From Synchiropus splendidus (lineage: Eukaryota; Chordata; Actinopteri; Syngnathiformes; Callionymidae): 64,000 bases of DNA. The notes beneath the pieces are model-generated. The model was not told the origin of the DNA, did no database searches, and saw nothing but the letters and a program-made list of their open reading frames with translations. The stretch is from positions 19,811,563 to 19,875,562 of the forward strand of contig NC_071348.1 of assembly GCF_027744825.2 (NCBI RefSeq), read 5' to 3'. The position numbers and the translations under genes were made by a program. Below are positions 63,404-64,000 of the stretch, one piece after another. Position 1 is the first letter of the stretch, and every line of letters starts with the position of its first letter.

Positions 63404-64000
63404 AATAACTTCGGAAAAACACTTCAGACAGCTTAGATTTGATGTGCAACTACTAGAAAGACCCTTTCTGCTATAGTGGGAGGTGAAATTTTTTTGTTCT
63501 GAAGCTTCCCTGCAAAGTTATGGCACAATGCAGAAAACGCGTTTTCAGCCTCACATAAGGTCGATTCCGGAACGCCAAACATAAAAATGTTGATAACTTC
63601 CGAAAAACACTTCAGACAGCTTAGATTTGATGTGCAACTACTCGAGAGACCCTTTATGCTCTAGTGGGAGGTGAAAATGTCATGTTCTGAAGCTTCCCTG
63701 CAAAGTTATGGCACAATGCAGAAAACGCGTTTTCAGCCTGAGATAAGGTTGATTCCGGAACGCGAAACATAAAAATGTTGATAACTTTGGAAAAACACTT
63801 CAAACAGCTTAGATTTGATGTGCAACTACTAGAAAGACCCTTTCTGCTATAGTGGAAGGTGAAAATTTCATGTTCTGAAAATTCCCTGCAAAGTTATGGC
63901 ACAATGAAGAAAACGCGTATTCAGCCCGAGATAAGATCGATTCCGGAACGCCAAACATAAAAATGTTAATAACTTTTGAAAAACACTTCAGACAGCTTAG

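Larger units (their letters stand above)
24105..64000 (+). repeat. 188-bp satellite array, right arm (about 213 monomers)
   Basis: The same monomer continues in the same orientation on the far side of the LINE and runs off the window at about unit position 42. The span fits 213 units minus about 103 bp. Of that shortfall, 83 bp is two identified internal deletions (56 bp near 33,770 and 27 bp near 55,308) and the rest is single-base indels such as the 187-bp subtypes. This arm holds the strongest higher-order structure: a roughly 34-monomer tandem duplication (35.07-47.2 kb) and a tetramer-based zone (52.5-62.7 kb). No coding gene, RNA gene or second transposon was seen. Confidence 0.97.

Noticed and set aside
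24105..64000. Family of similar 81-93-residue Cys-containing proteins on the - strand, looking like a multigene family
   Set aside because: Their spacing is exactly multiples of 188 bp and differences are spread over all codon positions and also the non-coding strand. They are shadows of the satellite.
1..64000. CRISPR array
   Set aside because: The repeats are 188 bp, adjoin directly without unique spacers, and no cas genes are present. The window is eukaryotic.
1..64000. CENP-B box in the monomer
   Set aside because: I looked for TTCG-4-A-2-CGGG in both orientations of the typical unit and its subtypes. The nearest stretches (around TTCCGGAACGCC and CTTCGATTTGATG) lack the required spacing and the CGGG end.
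1..64000. tRNA, rRNA, snRNA or 5S gene arrays (tandem repeats of similar size)
   Set aside because: The monomer lacks the internal A and B or C boxes, a T-run terminator and any recognisable RNA fold. The only dyads are the short palindromes listed.
1..64000. A new multi-gene biological system such as a defence island or biosynthetic cluster
   Set aside because: There is no set of genes. Apart from one inactive LINE the window is satellite DNA, and any novelty lies in array structure and the conserved palindromic box.

Overview
This window is a eukaryotic satellite-DNA array, not a gene-bearing region. About 62 of the 64 kb are head-to-tail copies of one monomer of 188 bp (about 330 copies, about 40 % G+C when a typical copy is counted by hand). 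All copies lie in the same orientation on the + strand. I found no cellular protein gene, RNA gene, CRISPR array or prokaryotic operon.

The only non-satellite sequence is one insertion at about 22,059-24,104. It is a 5'-truncated non-LTR retrotransposon (LINE) lying on the - strand, and it splits one monomer. Its reverse-transcriptase sequence, the C-terminal region downstream of it and its 3' tail look like the CR1/L2/Rex1-type LINEs common in fishes. That suggests a teleost (or another aquatic vertebrate) genome, an inference resting on this one element. The copy is dead: it lacks the endonuclease half and carries a frameshift and a premature stop.

Layout: 1-22,058 is the left arm (about 117 monomers), fairly diverged, with local tandem duplications of 2,437 bp, 752 bp and 939 bp and a dispersed 2,256-bp-offset pair. 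22,059-24,104 is the LINE. 24,105-64,000 is the right arm (about 213 monomers). Within it, about 35.07-47.2 kb is a young tandem duplication of a roughly 34-monomer block (offset 6,388 bp) whose two copies differ by whole-monomer gains and losses. About 52.5-62.7 kb is a higher-order-repeat zone with a basic tetramer of 752 bp.

Each monomer carries a 14-bp palindrome with CGCG at its centre, two 8-bp palindromes, and a small hairpin at the monomer boundary. Nearly all its CpG sites sit in the last quarter. Nothing in the sequence proves function. A nucleosome-scale monomer, uniform orientation and higher-order repeats are typical of centromeric or pericentromeric satellites, and that is the most likely identity, unproven here.
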